Assembly: GCF_000817735.3 (NCBI RefSeq)
Contig: NZ_JTJC03000008.1
Span: forward strand, 1-64,000
Source: Scytonema millei VB511283
Lineage (GTDB): Bacteria; Cyanobacteriota; Cyanobacteriia; Cyanobacteriales; Chroococcidiopsidaceae
DNA: 64,000 nucleotides
Reading direction: 5' to 3'
Numbering within the stretch: position 1 is the stretch's first letter; every line of letters begins with the position of its first letter. Of the stretch, positions 53,831 to 62,618 are shown one piece after another. The translations under genes and the position numbers were made by a program. Below the pieces are notes generated by a model. That model was not told the DNA's origin, ran no database searches, and was given only the letters and a program-made list of their open reading frames with translations.

Positions 53831-55939
53831 TTAAAGTTTTCCAGCCATTTTAGCTAAACTCGTCACCACAGCTACTAATTCAGCTGCTCTGATTGGTTTA
53901 GCGACGTGGAGCTGAAACCCTTCTGCTAGGGCTTTGGTGTAATCTTCTTCTCTGGCATATCCTGTGAGTGCTACGGCGGGAATAGTTCCGCCCAGTTGGG
54001 GTTCCAGTTCTCTGATTTTACGGATCAGCGCATAGCCATCCTCCCCTGGCATTCCAATGTCGCTGATGAGTACATCCGGTCTTTGTCGTTCTATTGCCTC
54101 AAGTGCCTCCTCCACCGAACCAACGGCAATAACTTCTGCGCCTGACTCTTCCAGTACGATCGCAATCCACTGCCGCGCGTCAGCTTCGTCATCCACAACT
54201 AATACTCGCAAGCCATGAAGAGAGGGGTGAGGAGTGAGAAGTGAGGAGTGAGGGGTAAGTTTTTCTTCTGCTTCCCCTGCTCCAGATACTCTTTCTGAAA
54301 TGGGGAGTTCGATTGTAAATGTAGTACCTTGTCCTCTGCCTGGACTATCGACGCGAATTGTGCCACCGTGTAGTTCGATTAAGTGGCGGGCGATCGCCAA
54401 ACCCAAGCCCAAGCCTTTATTCGATCTAACGCTCGTGCTATCTGCCTGACGAAAGCGATCGAAAACGTAGGGGAGAAATTCAGGACTGATACCTATGCCC
54501 GTATCGGTAACTTGGATTTGGGCAAAGTTGGTAGTTGGTAGTTGGTAATTGGTAGTAGACGCTGGCGCTACACTGCGTGAAGGTAGTTGGTCTTCAGTTA
54601 AACTTTTGACTTTTAACTTTTGACTTTTGACTTTTTCCAGCCGCACCTCAACTCTTCCCCCTTCAGGAGTAAATTTGATTGCATTGGAAAGTAAATTCCA
54701 CACCACTTGTTGCAAGCGTTCTGCGTCACCCCAGATAATGGATGAGCGATCGCTATCTCCCGACTCCCGATTCCCGACTCCCGACTCCCGCATAAATTCC
54801 AAAGCGATCGCTTTCTCATTAGCAGTTGGCTCTACGACTTCAATTGCTGCGGTGATGACTCTGGCGAGATCGACTCGATCGAAATTGAGCGGAATATCTC
54901 CCCTGACAATGCGGGAAATATCGAGCAGGTCTTCAATGAGTTGCATCTGCAAGGTGGCATTGCGCTCGATTGTCTCCATTGCTAGAGTCGCTCGACCTTC
55001 ATCTAACATACCCGTTTGCAACATTCCAGCCCAACCGACGATCGCCGTCATCGGAGTACGTAATTCGTGGGACACTACAGCTAAGAAATCATCCTTGGCG
55101 CGGTTGGCTGCTTCGGCTTGGGCGCGGGCAGCTTGTTCGCGTAGTAGCAATTCCTCCCGTTCTTCTTCAGCTAACTTGCGCCCTGTAATGTCTTGCATAA
55201 TTTTGGCAAAACCCCGCAGATTTCCACTCTCATCTCGCAAGACAGTGATGATGCAGTGAGTCCAAATGTACGTACCATCCTTACGAATATGCCAGCGATT
55301 CTCTCTCGAAAAACCTTCGGCGATCGCCATTTGTAGCACTTGGGCGGGTAAGCCTTGCCGTATTGCTTCTGATGTAAAAATCCGCGCAAAAGGTTGACCG
55401 ATGATTTCTGCCTCTGAGTAGCCTAGCATCCGCTCCGAACCAACATTCCAACTAGCAAAGATCCCGTTTGGGTCTAGCATGAAAATGGCGTATTCTGTGA
55501 CTCCTTCTACTAATATGCGATAGCGTTCTTCGCTGCGGCGCAGGCTTTCTTGGCTTTGACGTAAAAACTCATAATTTTGTTGGGCTTCCCGCGCATTGCG
55601 TTCGGCTATTTCTTGGGTAGAGCGCAATCTTGTGTTGAGGTAGCTAATCAGTAGTGCTACTAGCACAAACTGGAGTAACCCATCGATCCCATCTCGCTCG
55701 ACTGCCAGCGAATAAAATGGGGGAACAAAGAAGTAGGCACACAATACAGAGGACAATGCAATGGCAAATAATCCAGGTCCCATACTGCCATACCAGGAAC
55801 TCACCATCACCGCAGCTAGGAATAGTGGATAGAGATGAGGCTGGATCAGCCACCAGATCAGTTGTGTTAAGAGAAAAGCAACAGCAACGGCGATAACAGC
55901 AACGCCGTAGCCCTTAAAGTGACGTATCGAACCGAGCAT
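53831..55939 (-). CDS. Hybrid sensor histidine kinase (DUF4118-PAS-HisKA-HATPase-REC)
   Basis: 702 residues: DUF4118-like membrane domain (1-105), PAS (about 135-255), HisKA with His291 (SHELRTP), HATPase (N box WNLLSNAIKF, DTGIGI, GLGLGLAI) and a C-terminal receiver with Asp627 in SDIGMPGEDG. Four STRR insertions lie in the gene at residues about 384-396, 436-448, 459-472 and 561-574; all preserve the frame. First gene of a pair with the OmpR/HPt regulator, forming a phosphorelay. Confidence 0.93.
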   Translation of the reverse strand: MLGSIRHFKGYGVAVIAVAVAFLLTQLIWWLIQPHLYPLFLAAVMVSSWYGSMGPGLFAIALSSVLCAYFFVPPFYSLAVERDGIDGLLQFVLVALLISYLNTRLRSTQEIAERNAREAQQNYEFLRQSQESLRRSEERYRILVEGVTEYAIFMLDPNGIFASWNVGSERMLGYSEAEIIGQPFARIFTSEAIRQGLPAQVLQMAIAEGFSRENRWHIRKDGTYIWTHCIITVLRDESGNLRGFAKIMQDITGRKLAEEEREELLLREQAARAQAEAANRAKDDFLAVVSHELRTPMTAIVGWAGMLQTGMLDEGRATLAMETIERNATLQMQLIEDLLDISRIVRGDIPLNFDRVDLARVITAAIEVVEPTANEKAIALEFMRESGVGNRESGDSDRSSIIWGDAERLQQVVWNLLSNAIKFTPEGGRVEVRLEKVKSQKLKVKSLTEDQLPSRSVAPASTTNYQLPTTNFAQIQVTDTGIGISPEFLPYVFDRFRQADSTSVRSNKGLGLGLAIARHLIELHGGTIRVDSPGRGQGTTFTIELPISERVSGAGEAEEKLTPHSSLLTPHPSLHGLRVLVVDDEADARQWIAIVLEESGAEVIAVGSVEEALEAIERQRPDVLISDIGMPGEDGYALIRKIRELEPQLGGTIPAVALTGYAREEDYTKALAEGFQLHVAKPIRAAELVAVVTSLAKMAGKL
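54216..54256. repeat. STRR inside histidine kinase gene (1)
   Basis: GAGGGGT/GAGGAGT/GAGAAGT heptamers encode LTPHSSLLTPHPSL between the HATPase and receiver domains. Confidence 0.8.
54529..54564. repeat. STRR inside histidine kinase gene (2)
   Basis: GGTAGTT/GGTAATT heptamers encode TTNYQLPTTN in the HATPase domain, next to a TGGCGCTACACTGCGTGAAG unit, which I suspect is another dispersed repeat. Confidence 0.75.
54597..54637. repeat. STRR inside histidine kinase gene (3)
   Basis: TTTTGAC/TTTTAAC heptamers encode KVKSQKLKVKSL just after the N box strand. Confidence 0.8.
54758..54793. repeat. STRR inside histidine kinase gene (4)
   Basis: TCCCGAC/TCCCGAT heptamers encode RESGVGNRESGDS before the N box. 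Confidence 0.8.
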
Positions 55940-56016
55940 ATTCTACAATTTGGGCTGGCATTTCTATGTTGGCGCAATCGGTTGACTCATCGCAGGTAAT
56001 TTGCTTGTCATTCTTT

Positions 56017-56050
56017 TCTGCCCGACTTTTCCACTTTTGCACCCTACCTT
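56017..56050 (+). promoter_or_regulatory. TCCAC-repeat promoter motif, site 7
   Basis: TTCTGCCCGACTTTTCCAC, then TACCTT after 10 bp. The first half-site is weak (TGCCC). It points to the DUF3267 peptidase gene 300 nt downstream, in the gap 55940-56345, which has no other feature. Confidence 0.5.
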
Positions 56051-56345
56051 AGAAAACGTAAGGTTCTCAAGACCTACGCCTTTTCTGAAGTTCGACAGTT
56101 GTATAGGTAGTATATCTCACACACACTCCTGCTCATTGAGGCACTAACTCTAGAGTCAGCAGAACTGTCTGTATGACTCTAAATCTCACAACCGAGCAAT
56201 ATTCATCCAGGTGGCGATCGCGCAAAGCGCACGCGATCGCGATCTGATGGATCGTTGCTCTTGTGTTGGTGCATCTGACTGGTTCGTACTACCTGTACTG
56301 CTGTCGCGCCAGATGAGGCAAAATTAGAATTCTATCTCTTGGCAG

Positions 56346-57242
56346 ATGTTTTCCGACAATCGCCCAATTCATGTTTTTTGCCTCACTCCCTCACTAGCCA
56401 TGCGTTGGAGTAGCTTGAGTATTATTTTGTTTGTCATCACAGCAGCAGCTATTAGTAGTTTTTACCAAGTGATTCACGGATATAAGCGATCGTGGATTTT
56501 CGATGCCGCAGTCTATTCTCAACAAGCATGGCAAATTATGTTGTTTTTAGTTTATTTTGTCGCAATTCCTGTCGGTACATTTCTGATCCACGAACTTATA
56601 CACGGTTTGGCTTTCATTGCCTTTGGTGGTAAACCGCGATCTGGAATAGGAATCGAACATTTTCTTCCCTACGGTTACACGACTGCACCGAGAAGGCGTT
56701 TTTCTCGCAATGCTTTTTTAGTCATTTCGCTGGCTCCTTTATTTGCGATCGACGCGATCGCTATACTGTTACTAGCTGTTTTACCTCAAGCGCCTTGGTT
56801 AGGCTGGGTAGCCATTCTCAATACTGCTGGCGCAAGTGGCGATCTTTGGATTGCAACGCTACTGCTGCGCTGTCCGCGATCGGTTACAGTGGAAGACCGT
56901 AAGACAGGAGTAGCTATTTACGCGCCTGCTGATGTCGATGCTCGTTCCCTGCCTTTTCGACAACGCGGCATGACTAAATCTACATTCCAAAAATGGCTAG
57001 ATTTGACCGTTTTAGTAATTGGATTGATAATTTTCGTCAGTTTTCTCCTACCTATATTATTCGATCTTTTAAACGTGCCTTCATTTACAGTTGGCACTGA
57101 TTCTTTACAGCTTTTAAATTGGGAAAATAGTCCCAAAGGATTTTGGATCTCGTTTAACCCGTGGCTCTGGATAGCGATCGCTACCGTACTTAGTCTATTA
57201 GGAGTGTTGTTTAAGTCGGTGAGCGATCGCTCAGAATCGTAA
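56346..57242 (+). CDS. DUF3267 family membrane metallopeptidase
   Basis: 298 residues, five to six membrane helices. HELIHGLAFIAFGGKPRSGIG holds the HExxH zinc motif, with a downstream NTAGASGDLW that may supply the third ligand. This matches DUF3267/site-2-protease-like proteins, which act inside the membrane. The ATG at 56400 is an alternative start. It follows a weak TCCAC-repeat motif. Confidence 0.82.
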   Translation: MFSDNRPIHVFCLTPSLAMRWSSLSIILFVITAAAISSFYQVIHGYKRSWIFDAAVYSQQAWQIMLFLVYFVAIPVGTFLIHELIHGLAFIAFGGKPRSGIGIEHFLPYGYTTAPRRRFSRNAFLVISLAPLFAIDAIAILLLAVLPQAPWLGWVAILNTAGASGDLWIATLLLRCPRSVTVEDRKTGVAIYAPADVDARSLPFRQRGMTKSTFQKWLDLTVLVIGLIIFVSFLLPILFDLLNVPSFTVGTDSLQLLNWENSPKGFWISFNPWLWIAIATVLSLLGVLFKSVSDRSES

Positions 57243-57265
57243 ACGTTATTTTTAACCGCTCTAAA

Positions 57266-57299
57266 TCTCCACCACTTTTCCACTTTTAGCTCTTATATT
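57266..57299 (+). promoter_or_regulatory. TCCAC-repeat promoter motif, site 8
   Basis: TCTCCACCACTTTTCCAC, then TATATT after 10 bp. It points to the small membrane gene at 57435 and the receiver protein at 57763. Confidence 0.65.
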
Positions 57300-57434
57300 A
57301 AAGAACAAATCAGACTCTTTACATCAACAAACTTTGTTGTTTAGAGCATGAGTCATAGCATATTCACGCTGTAAAGATGCTTTCTGATGATTTCTGAGCG
57401 ATTCGGTCTAAAAATTCAATAAAAATGGTTTTTT

Positions 57435-57596
57435 ATGCGAAATCCTCGTCCTAGTAACGTCATGCTGAGTATTATTATGGCAATTACTACGCTATTTACT
57501 CTCTTTGCGATCGGTGCGTTAATCAATCATTTTGCTAAAAACTTCGTCAACGAGCAAGAGCTGGGTAAATTAGAACAAACAAATATTCAAGCATGA
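57435..57596 (+). CDS. Small membrane protein (53 aa)
   Basis: ATG 57435 begins MRNPRPSNVMLSIIMAITTL; one transmembrane helix, then a charged tail. No family recognised. The motif 136 nt upstream and the response regulator 167 nt downstream on the same strand suggest co-regulation. Confidence 0.55.
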   Translation: MRNPRPSNVMLSIIMAITTLFTLFAIGALINHFAKNFVNEQELGKLEQTNIQA

Positions 57597-57762
57597 AGGT
57601 AAGTATGTATTAATACTTACAATCGGAAGATGTAAAAATTTAACGTGAATTTTCGAGTTGTAGTATTCTTTTTAAATAAATCAAAACTTTTGAATGCAAA
57701 AACAGCAAGCGATCGCATCCAGCAATAATTCGCTTGAAATTGAGAAGGAGAAGAAAATAGTG

Positions 57763-58128
57763 ATGAGCAAAAAAATTTTAGTCATTGATGACGAAGATGA
57801 TATTCTAAAATTGGTTCAAACCTGCTTGGAAATTATGGGAGGATGGCAGGTAATAACTGCTCATTCTGGTCGGGAAGGCTTTCATTTAGCCCAAGATAAC
57901 CAGCCAGACGCAATTCTTTTAGATATTATGATGCCCGATGAAGATGGTTTATCTACTTTAAAAAAACTCCAATCTAATACAAGAACTAGCAAGATTCCAG
58001 TAATTTTACTCACGGCCAGAGGACGTTTTATCGAACAGAAATTTGACCATTTAGGTGTGAGAGGTGTACTTAATAAACCATTTAATCCTTTAAAGCTTGC
58101 CGAACAAGTGGAGGCAGCCTTAGCTTAA
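57763..58128 (+). CDS. Single-domain response regulator (REC only)
   Basis: The ATG at 57763 (MSKKILVIDDEDD) follows GAGAAGGAGAAG. 121 residues: acidic pocket at Asp9-Asp10, phospho-acceptor Asp54 in LLDIMMPDE, Thr in LLTARG, and Lys in LNKPF. No output domain; such proteins act as relay or through protein contacts. No kinase is adjacent. Confidence 0.88.
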   Translation: MSKKILVIDDEDDILKLVQTCLEIMGGWQVITAHSGREGFHLAQDNQPDAILLDIMMPDEDGLSTLKKLQSNTRTSKIPVILLTARGRFIEQKFDHLGVRGVLNKPFNPLKLAEQVEAALA

Positions 58129-58486
58129 ATAGAAACATTTGTCTGCTCACACCTATACTTAGATTTCGGCAGTTGCCCGCTTTATAAATATCTTCCATCG
58201 CATCTGAAATTTTACTGGTGTACGTGATTTTCTTGGTAATGTTAATAATACAAAAGTTGGCAAACAAGACTTCGCCTGCTTTAGCGTGACCGATCGTAGG
58301 TGTCATGCCATCTAAAAAACTCAATTTTTGGCGAAAAATCTTGTTGAAAAATTTAGCATAGATTGCTAGATTCTCTTTTCTGTAGTAGTAGCGATCGCTC
58401 GTACTTAAGTAGCAAACAGCGGGCGTGCTAGCTTCAATTTTAATCGCTAAGAGAGCTGTTGAATTGATGATTTAGGAGTATTTGTA
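58129..58486. other. Gap without supported gene
   Basis: A minus-strand frame at 58082-58324 (MSFLDGMTPTIGHAKAGEVL) has protein-like composition but overlaps the response regulator and has no ribosome site or domain. Otherwise nothing seen. Confidence 0.4.
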
Positions 58487-58853
58487 ATGGTTGTCATTCC
58501 TTCAACAATTGCTTGCGGCTACTGTTCTTATTGTTGTTCGGGGTATCATTCTCAATGCGATAATTCTAATCCCAACGGTAGTAGTGCAGGGACGGCTTTT
58601 TTCGGTGGTCCTGCCGAGACTGGTTTCTTTAACGGCTTGCAAGCAGAATACGCTCGGATTCCCTTTGCTAATGCGTGTCTGTTATTGATGCGTATAATAG
58701 CAATTTTCGATTGTGTGCGTGATACGGGTAGGGCGCACGGCTGTGCGCCCCTACGGACGTGTATTTTACCCAATTGAAAAACGCTATAAGGCATTCGCTC
58801 GACGACAACCAGGCTGGGTGAAGGTAGAATTAATCCCAGGAGTCGCAGCGTAA
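58487..58853 (+). pseudogene. Zinc alcohol dehydrogenase fragments around a MITE-like hairpin
   Basis: The first 65 codons (VVIPSTIACGYCSYCCSGYHSQCDNSNPNG, then QAEYARIPFAN) carry the structural-zinc Cys cluster of a glutathione-independent formaldehyde/alcohol dehydrogenase. A GTAGGG-type hairpin (58728-58754) follows, and then another frame reads EKRYKAFARRQPGWVKVELIPGVAA to a stop at 58853, as at the C-terminus of these enzymes. The N-terminal catalytic part and the Rossmann core are missing. Confidence 0.7.
58728..58754. repeat. Short GTAGGG-ended palindrome
   Basis: GTAGGGCGCAC-GGCT-GTGCGCCCCTAC, 11-12-bp arms. It lies within the dehydrogenase pseudogene at the deletion point. Confidence 0.75.
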
Positions 58854-58908
58854 TCTCTACAATTCACTCGCAATCGCTTTTCAAGCTTCCTCAACCGATT
58901 AGGGGAGG

Positions 58909-58942
58909 CTTCCACGAGTTTTCCACCATTGCAATCTAAGTT
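58909..58942 (+). promoter_or_regulatory. TCCAC-repeat promoter motif, site 9
   Basis: CTTCCACGAGTTTTCCAC, then TAAGTT after 10 bp. It lies 61-94 nt upstream of the HtrA-type protease. Confidence 0.7.
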
Positions 58943-59002
58943 GAAGTTAGCTCTGTCTTCAGATCCAGAGTTAGTTAAAGCTATTTAGAAAGGCTTGCAG
59001 TC

Positions 59003-60178
59003 ATGAAATCACAAAAATGGCGTGGGGAGACAATTAAGCGAATTTTCAAACAACCAGTCTTATATCTAGGCATACTTGTAATTGGCAGTTCTGCAGGATG
59101 CGAATCTTTTGGAAATAGAGAAGTTCAAGTCCAACCTTCACCGACCCAACCAGCAGCAAATTTACAAAATAATCCTAACTTTGTCACTGAAGTTGTCCGA
59201 GATGTAGGAGCGGCAGTTGTACGGATTAATGCTACCCGTACAGTTGAAGTTCCCACAGCTTTTAGCAATCCTCTGATTGAGCGATTTTTTGGGGAAAATC
59301 CATTTCCTCCCGAACAGAAAGTTCAACGCGGTATCGGTTCGGGATTTATTATCAGCCAAGATGGTCGCATCCTGACTAATGCCCATGTGGTAGAAGGAGC
59401 TGATAAAGTATCAGTCGTGTTAAGAGATGGTCGGAGTTTTGCTGGAAAAGTTGTGGGTGCAGATCCAGTTACAGATGTAGCAGTAGTTGATATTGAGGGG
59501 ACAAATTTACCTACAGTTGAGCTGGCTAATTCCGATAATATTGCTGTCGGACAATGGGCGATCGCCATTGGTAATCCTTTAGGTTTAGACAATACCGTAA
59601 CTCAAGGAATTATTAGCGCTACAGGACGCAGTGGTTCTGATATTGGTGTCAACGACAAACGGCTTGATTTTATTCAAACTGATACAGCAATCAATCCAGG
59701 TAATTCTGGTGGACCCTTACTTAATGCTCAAGGCGAAGTTGTTGGCGTGAATACTGCAATCATTGGCGGAGCGCAAGGTTTAGGCTTTGCGATTCCAATT
59801 AATACAGCTCAAAGAATTGCCGAGCAGTTAATTACAACTGGTCGAGTCGAACATCCATATATCGGCGTGCGACTGATTGAACTAACACCAGAAATTCAAC
59901 AGGAAATTAATCAAAGTAACCTTGGTTTTAAAGTCGCGCAAGAACGGGGAGTTTTAATCGTACAAGTTGCTCCTAACTCTCCAGCAGCGCGTGCTGGTTT
60001 GCGTCCTGGTGACATTATTACTCAAATTAACTCAACCGAAATTCAAAATGCTGACTCTGTACAAGACGCAGTAGAAGCAACGAATTTAGGCAAGACATTA
60101 CAGGTTACAGTCAATCGTAATGGCTCGACTCAACAGCTAACGTTGAAACCAGAACAGTTACCATCTCCCTCCAGATAG
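59003..60178 (+). CDS. HtrA/DegP-type serine protease, lipoprotein
   Basis: 391 residues. Lipobox SAGC (Cys33), trypsin-like domain with His128 (TNAHVV), Asp158 (DVAVVDI) and Ser235 (NPGNSGGPL), and one PDZ domain (about 290-380). The triad is complete. It degrades or refolds damaged proteins at the periplasmic face. Related to the cyanobacterial HhoA/HhoB/HtrA group; I cannot assign which. TCCAC-repeat motif upstream. Confidence 0.92.
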   Translation: MKSQKWRGETIKRIFKQPVLYLGILVIGSSAGCESFGNREVQVQPSPTQPAANLQNNPNFVTEVVRDVGAAVVRINATRTVEVPTAFSNPLIERFFGENPFPPEQKVQRGIGSGFIISQDGRILTNAHVVEGADKVSVVLRDGRSFAGKVVGADPVTDVAVVDIEGTNLPTVELANSDNIAVGQWAIAIGNPLGLDNTVTQGIISATGRSGSDIGVNDKRLDFIQTDTAINPGNSGGPLLNAQGEVVGVNTAIIGGAQGLGFAIPINTAQRIAEQLITTGRVEHPYIGVRLIELTPEIQQEINQSNLGFKVAQERGVLIVQVAPNSPAARAGLRPGDIITQINSTEIQNADSVQDAVEATNLGKTLQVTVNRNGSTQQLTLKPEQLPSPSR

Positions 60179-60278
60179 AAGATTTTTGGTTGTAAATCGT
60201 CAACTCTACTTCTAGGCAATTATTTTCTGTTGAAAACTTTTTATAAACATAAGCGACATACCCTCGCAGGAGAAAACC

Positions 60279-60845
60279 ATGTCTGAGTTAATCCAAAATT
60301 CTCTTCCAACCCCAACGAAACAGCGATTTGCTGCTACTTTTCGCGTTGTCAGCCGCTTTAGCTTCTGGATACAGTTGGCGTTAGCTAGTACTTCCGGTAT
60401 TATTTTAATCTTTGCCGTCTTTAGCCGCAGCCTCAGTGCAGTCACAAATAATGCAGCCATTGGTTTTAGTATCTTTTTTGCTGTAATTGGCGTATTACTT
60501 GCTGCTTTTAGAATATTTTGGGCATTTAGAGGACGAGTTTTAGCCAGACGCTTGCAGTCGAGCGATCGCACCGTGCATCCGCGCAAAGAAGAAGTAATTC
60601 AAGCTTTGAAGATTGGTTTAATCGCGAGTTTTGTGGGAATGTTGTTAGCTTTTATCGCATCTGAGGTTAGCGCGATCGCCGTGCTATCACAATCTTTAGC
60701 TGTACCCCAAGGCATAGCTGTGTACCAGCAGGGAAATGTGATTCGTTCGTTCGATATTCTTGTCATCCTAGCTAATGTCAATTTAATTGGTACTCACTTA
60801 GTTGGTAGTCTTACTTCTTTAGGACTACTCGAATGGATAGACTAA
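60279..60845 (+). CDS. DUF3611 family membrane protein
   Basis: 188 residues with four helices. FRVVSRFSFWIQLALASTSGIILIFAVFSR and ANVNLIGTHLVGSLTSLGLLEWI are characteristic of DUF3611, also found in plastids. ATG 60279 follows CAGGAGAA. It lies 100 nt after the HtrA gene and may be expressed with it. Function unknown. Confidence 0.85.
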   Translation: MSELIQNSLPTPTKQRFAATFRVVSRFSFWIQLALASTSGIILIFAVFSRSLSAVTNNAAIGFSIFFAVIGVLLAAFRIFWAFRGRVLARRLQSSDRTVHPRKEEVIQALKIGLIASFVGMLLAFIASEVSAIAVLSQSLAVPQGIAVYQQGNVIRSFDILVILANVNLIGTHLVGSLTSLGLLEWID

Positions 60846-60846
60846 G

Positions 60847-60887
60847 CAAGTCAAAAGTCAAAAGTCAAAAGTTAAAAGTTAAAAGTT
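60847..60887. repeat. STRR (AAAAGTC/AAAAGTT)n
   Basis: Five heptamers just after the DUF3611 stop. Same family as inside the histidine kinase gene. Confidence 0.8.
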
Positions 60888-61029
60888 GAGATCGTGAACT
60901 TCAATAGGCGGATGTGTTCCGATTTCAAGCGTTTTAGGACTTGGTTCAAAAATGCTTTGAGGCTAGCAACTACTCCAATTGGTTGAGTCAAAGTCTATCT
61001 TAAGTAGCAAATGGTGGAGAAATTAGGTT

Positions 61030-61063
61030 TCTCCACGAGTTTTCCACTATTTGAATCTAATCT
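61030..61063 (+). promoter_or_regulatory. TCCAC-repeat promoter motif, site 10
   Basis: TCTCCACGAGTTTTCCAC, then TAATCT after 10 bp. It is among the best-conserved copies. It points to the PRC-barrel gene at 61290, and perhaps the genes after it. Confidence 0.7.
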
Positions 61064-61289
61064 GAAAATAGATTCGGTCGAAACGGAAACGATCGAACTG
61101 TACACCAGTTCAAACAATTGAACTTACACCCCCCAGTTGAGCGCTCAACTTTTTCTCTTTACTGCCTGGGATAGTCAGATGCGATCGCAAACAATAATCT
61201 CTATGGCAGGCTTCCTGACTTGAGTGAGGCTAATACTCTTGCCTACGTAGAATCTATTCGATCGCTGAAACGGAACGCTAATTAAAAAA

Positions 61290-61736
61290 ATGGCTTTACT
61301 AAAACTGAAAGATCTCTATCCGCAGATGATAAATAGAATGAGAGATAGTGCTGTTATTGGATTTACTGTGTATGCAAATGAAGACGAAAAAGTTGGCACA
61401 GTCAAAGATATTTTAGTGGATGAAGACACGGGAAAGTTTCGATATCTGATTGTCGATCTTGGTTTTTGGATTTTTGGAAAAGAAGTTTTACTTCCAATAG
61501 AAAAAGCGCGAGTAAGTGCTGTAGAAAGAAGAGTGGACGCTGAAGGATTAACAAAAGAACAAGCAGAGAATTTACCTGAATTTAATGACGATTTGAAACT
61601 CGACCGCGATCGTGAAGCTCGCGTCAGCAATGCTTATCATCCTGCAAACAACAATCCTTCAATTCAACCAGGGCCGATCGCGCCAATCGATCCAATGGTA
61701 TTGAATACTACTGCAACTTTAAACAAACCGTCATGA
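61290..61736 (+). CDS. PRC-barrel domain protein
   Basis: 148 residues. One PRC-barrel (about 12-85): DSAVIGFTVYANEDEKVGTVKDILVDEDTGKFRYLIVDLG. The C-terminus is a charged and Pro/Asn-rich tail. Proteins of this kind are induced in stress and resting cells in some cyanobacteria (general knowledge); here the TCCAC-repeat promoter motif suggests the same kind of role. No signal peptide. Confidence 0.88.
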   Translation: MALLKLKDLYPQMINRMRDSAVIGFTVYANEDEKVGTVKDILVDEDTGKFRYLIVDLGFWIFGKEVLLPIEKARVSAVERRVDAEGLTKEQAENLPEFNDDLKLDRDREARVSNAYHPANNNPSIQPGPIAPIDPMVLNTTATLNKPS

Positions 61737-61827
61737 GTTGTTTTGTCAAAAAGTAGCACGCGATCGCCTCTTGTAGCTAATGCAAACTGCTTGAATCTAA
61801 CCAAAACACTTTTAATTGGAGTTTCAA

Positions 61828-62490
61828 ATGCATAATAAAAATAGAATTCAACCTAAAAAAGTTGGGATAGTAGGAACCATTTTTGGTGGCTTACTAATTG
61901 GTATATCAGCAATTCCTCTAGTGGCATCGGCACAGGGATCTCAGGTACTCAATCCTTGTCCTCGGATTTACTACGAAGAACCTTTCAATAGTACGCGCCT
62001 AGCTCCTGAAGGCTGTCCTCCTAATGCCGCAACTAGAATAGTGCAAGGACAAGGTACGCCTGAAGCAGCTCGTCCAGGAGCAACATCAGCAGATCCTTAC
62101 TACTCCCCAAGAATGCGCGATCGAACAAACCCACCTGTCACGCCACCTCTACCAGAGAACCGCTCTCAGGCAGTTGCTAAAGTCATGCTGATGGATGGCA
62201 ACGTCAGCGTTAGACTGAAGAATAATACCAATGCGATCGTTACTTATGAGGCAGTCGGGTATACACAACGCCGAGTTTTACCAGGCGGAGAAGAAACTGT
62301 ACTGCAAAATCTGCCTGTACCCGTAACCGTGACTTTTACGCGCCAAGACGATGGTTTTGTGCAAGTCATGCCCATGTCTGCATCCAAAGATGGAACGCTA
62401 GAGGTGGCGTTAGATGAGGACGCGAACCCCCGCGATCGTAACCAAGGCGTTCTGAGAATTCAAAAAGATGGTCAAGTCTTCTTGAACTAA
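61828..62490 (+). CDS. Hypothetical secreted protein
   Basis: Start at ATG 61828, with TTGGAG upstream. About 220 residues: signal peptide (GIVGTIFGGLLIGISAIPLVASAQG), a Pro-rich linker (about 80-110), and a C-terminal beta-rich domain with NVSVRLKNNTNAIVTYEAVGYTQRRVLPGGEE, recalling small beta sandwich folds. Two Cys near the N-terminus may pair. Not recognised. Confidence 0.65.
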   Translation: MHNKNRIQPKKVGIVGTIFGGLLIGISAIPLVASAQGSQVLNPCPRIYYEEPFNSTRLAPEGCPPNAATRIVQGQGTPEAARPGATSADPYYSPRMRDRTNPPVTPPLPENRSQAVAKVMLMDGNVSVRLKNNTNAIVTYEAVGYTQRRVLPGGEETVLQNLPVPVTVTFTRQDDGFVQVMPMSASKDGTLEVALDEDANPRDRNQGVLRIQKDGQVFLN

Positions 62491-62560
62491 TTCACTTCCG
62501 CAAAGGCTAGATAATTCGTACCCACAATCATCTAGCACTAGTCAAAACTGTATTTAAACA

Positions 62561-62590
62561 TTTTGACTTTTGACTTTTAACTTTTGACTT
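62561..62590. repeat. STRR (TTTTGAC/TTTTAAC)n
   Basis: Four heptamers 30 nt upstream of paralogue 4. Same family as at 60847-60887. Confidence 0.75.
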
Positions 62591-62618
62591 ACCTAACAGG
62601 TGCAAGGAGATTTTCTCA

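Noticed and set aside
58082-58324. Minus-strand ORF of 80 codons
   Set aside because: It overlaps the end of the response regulator and has no supporting signal.
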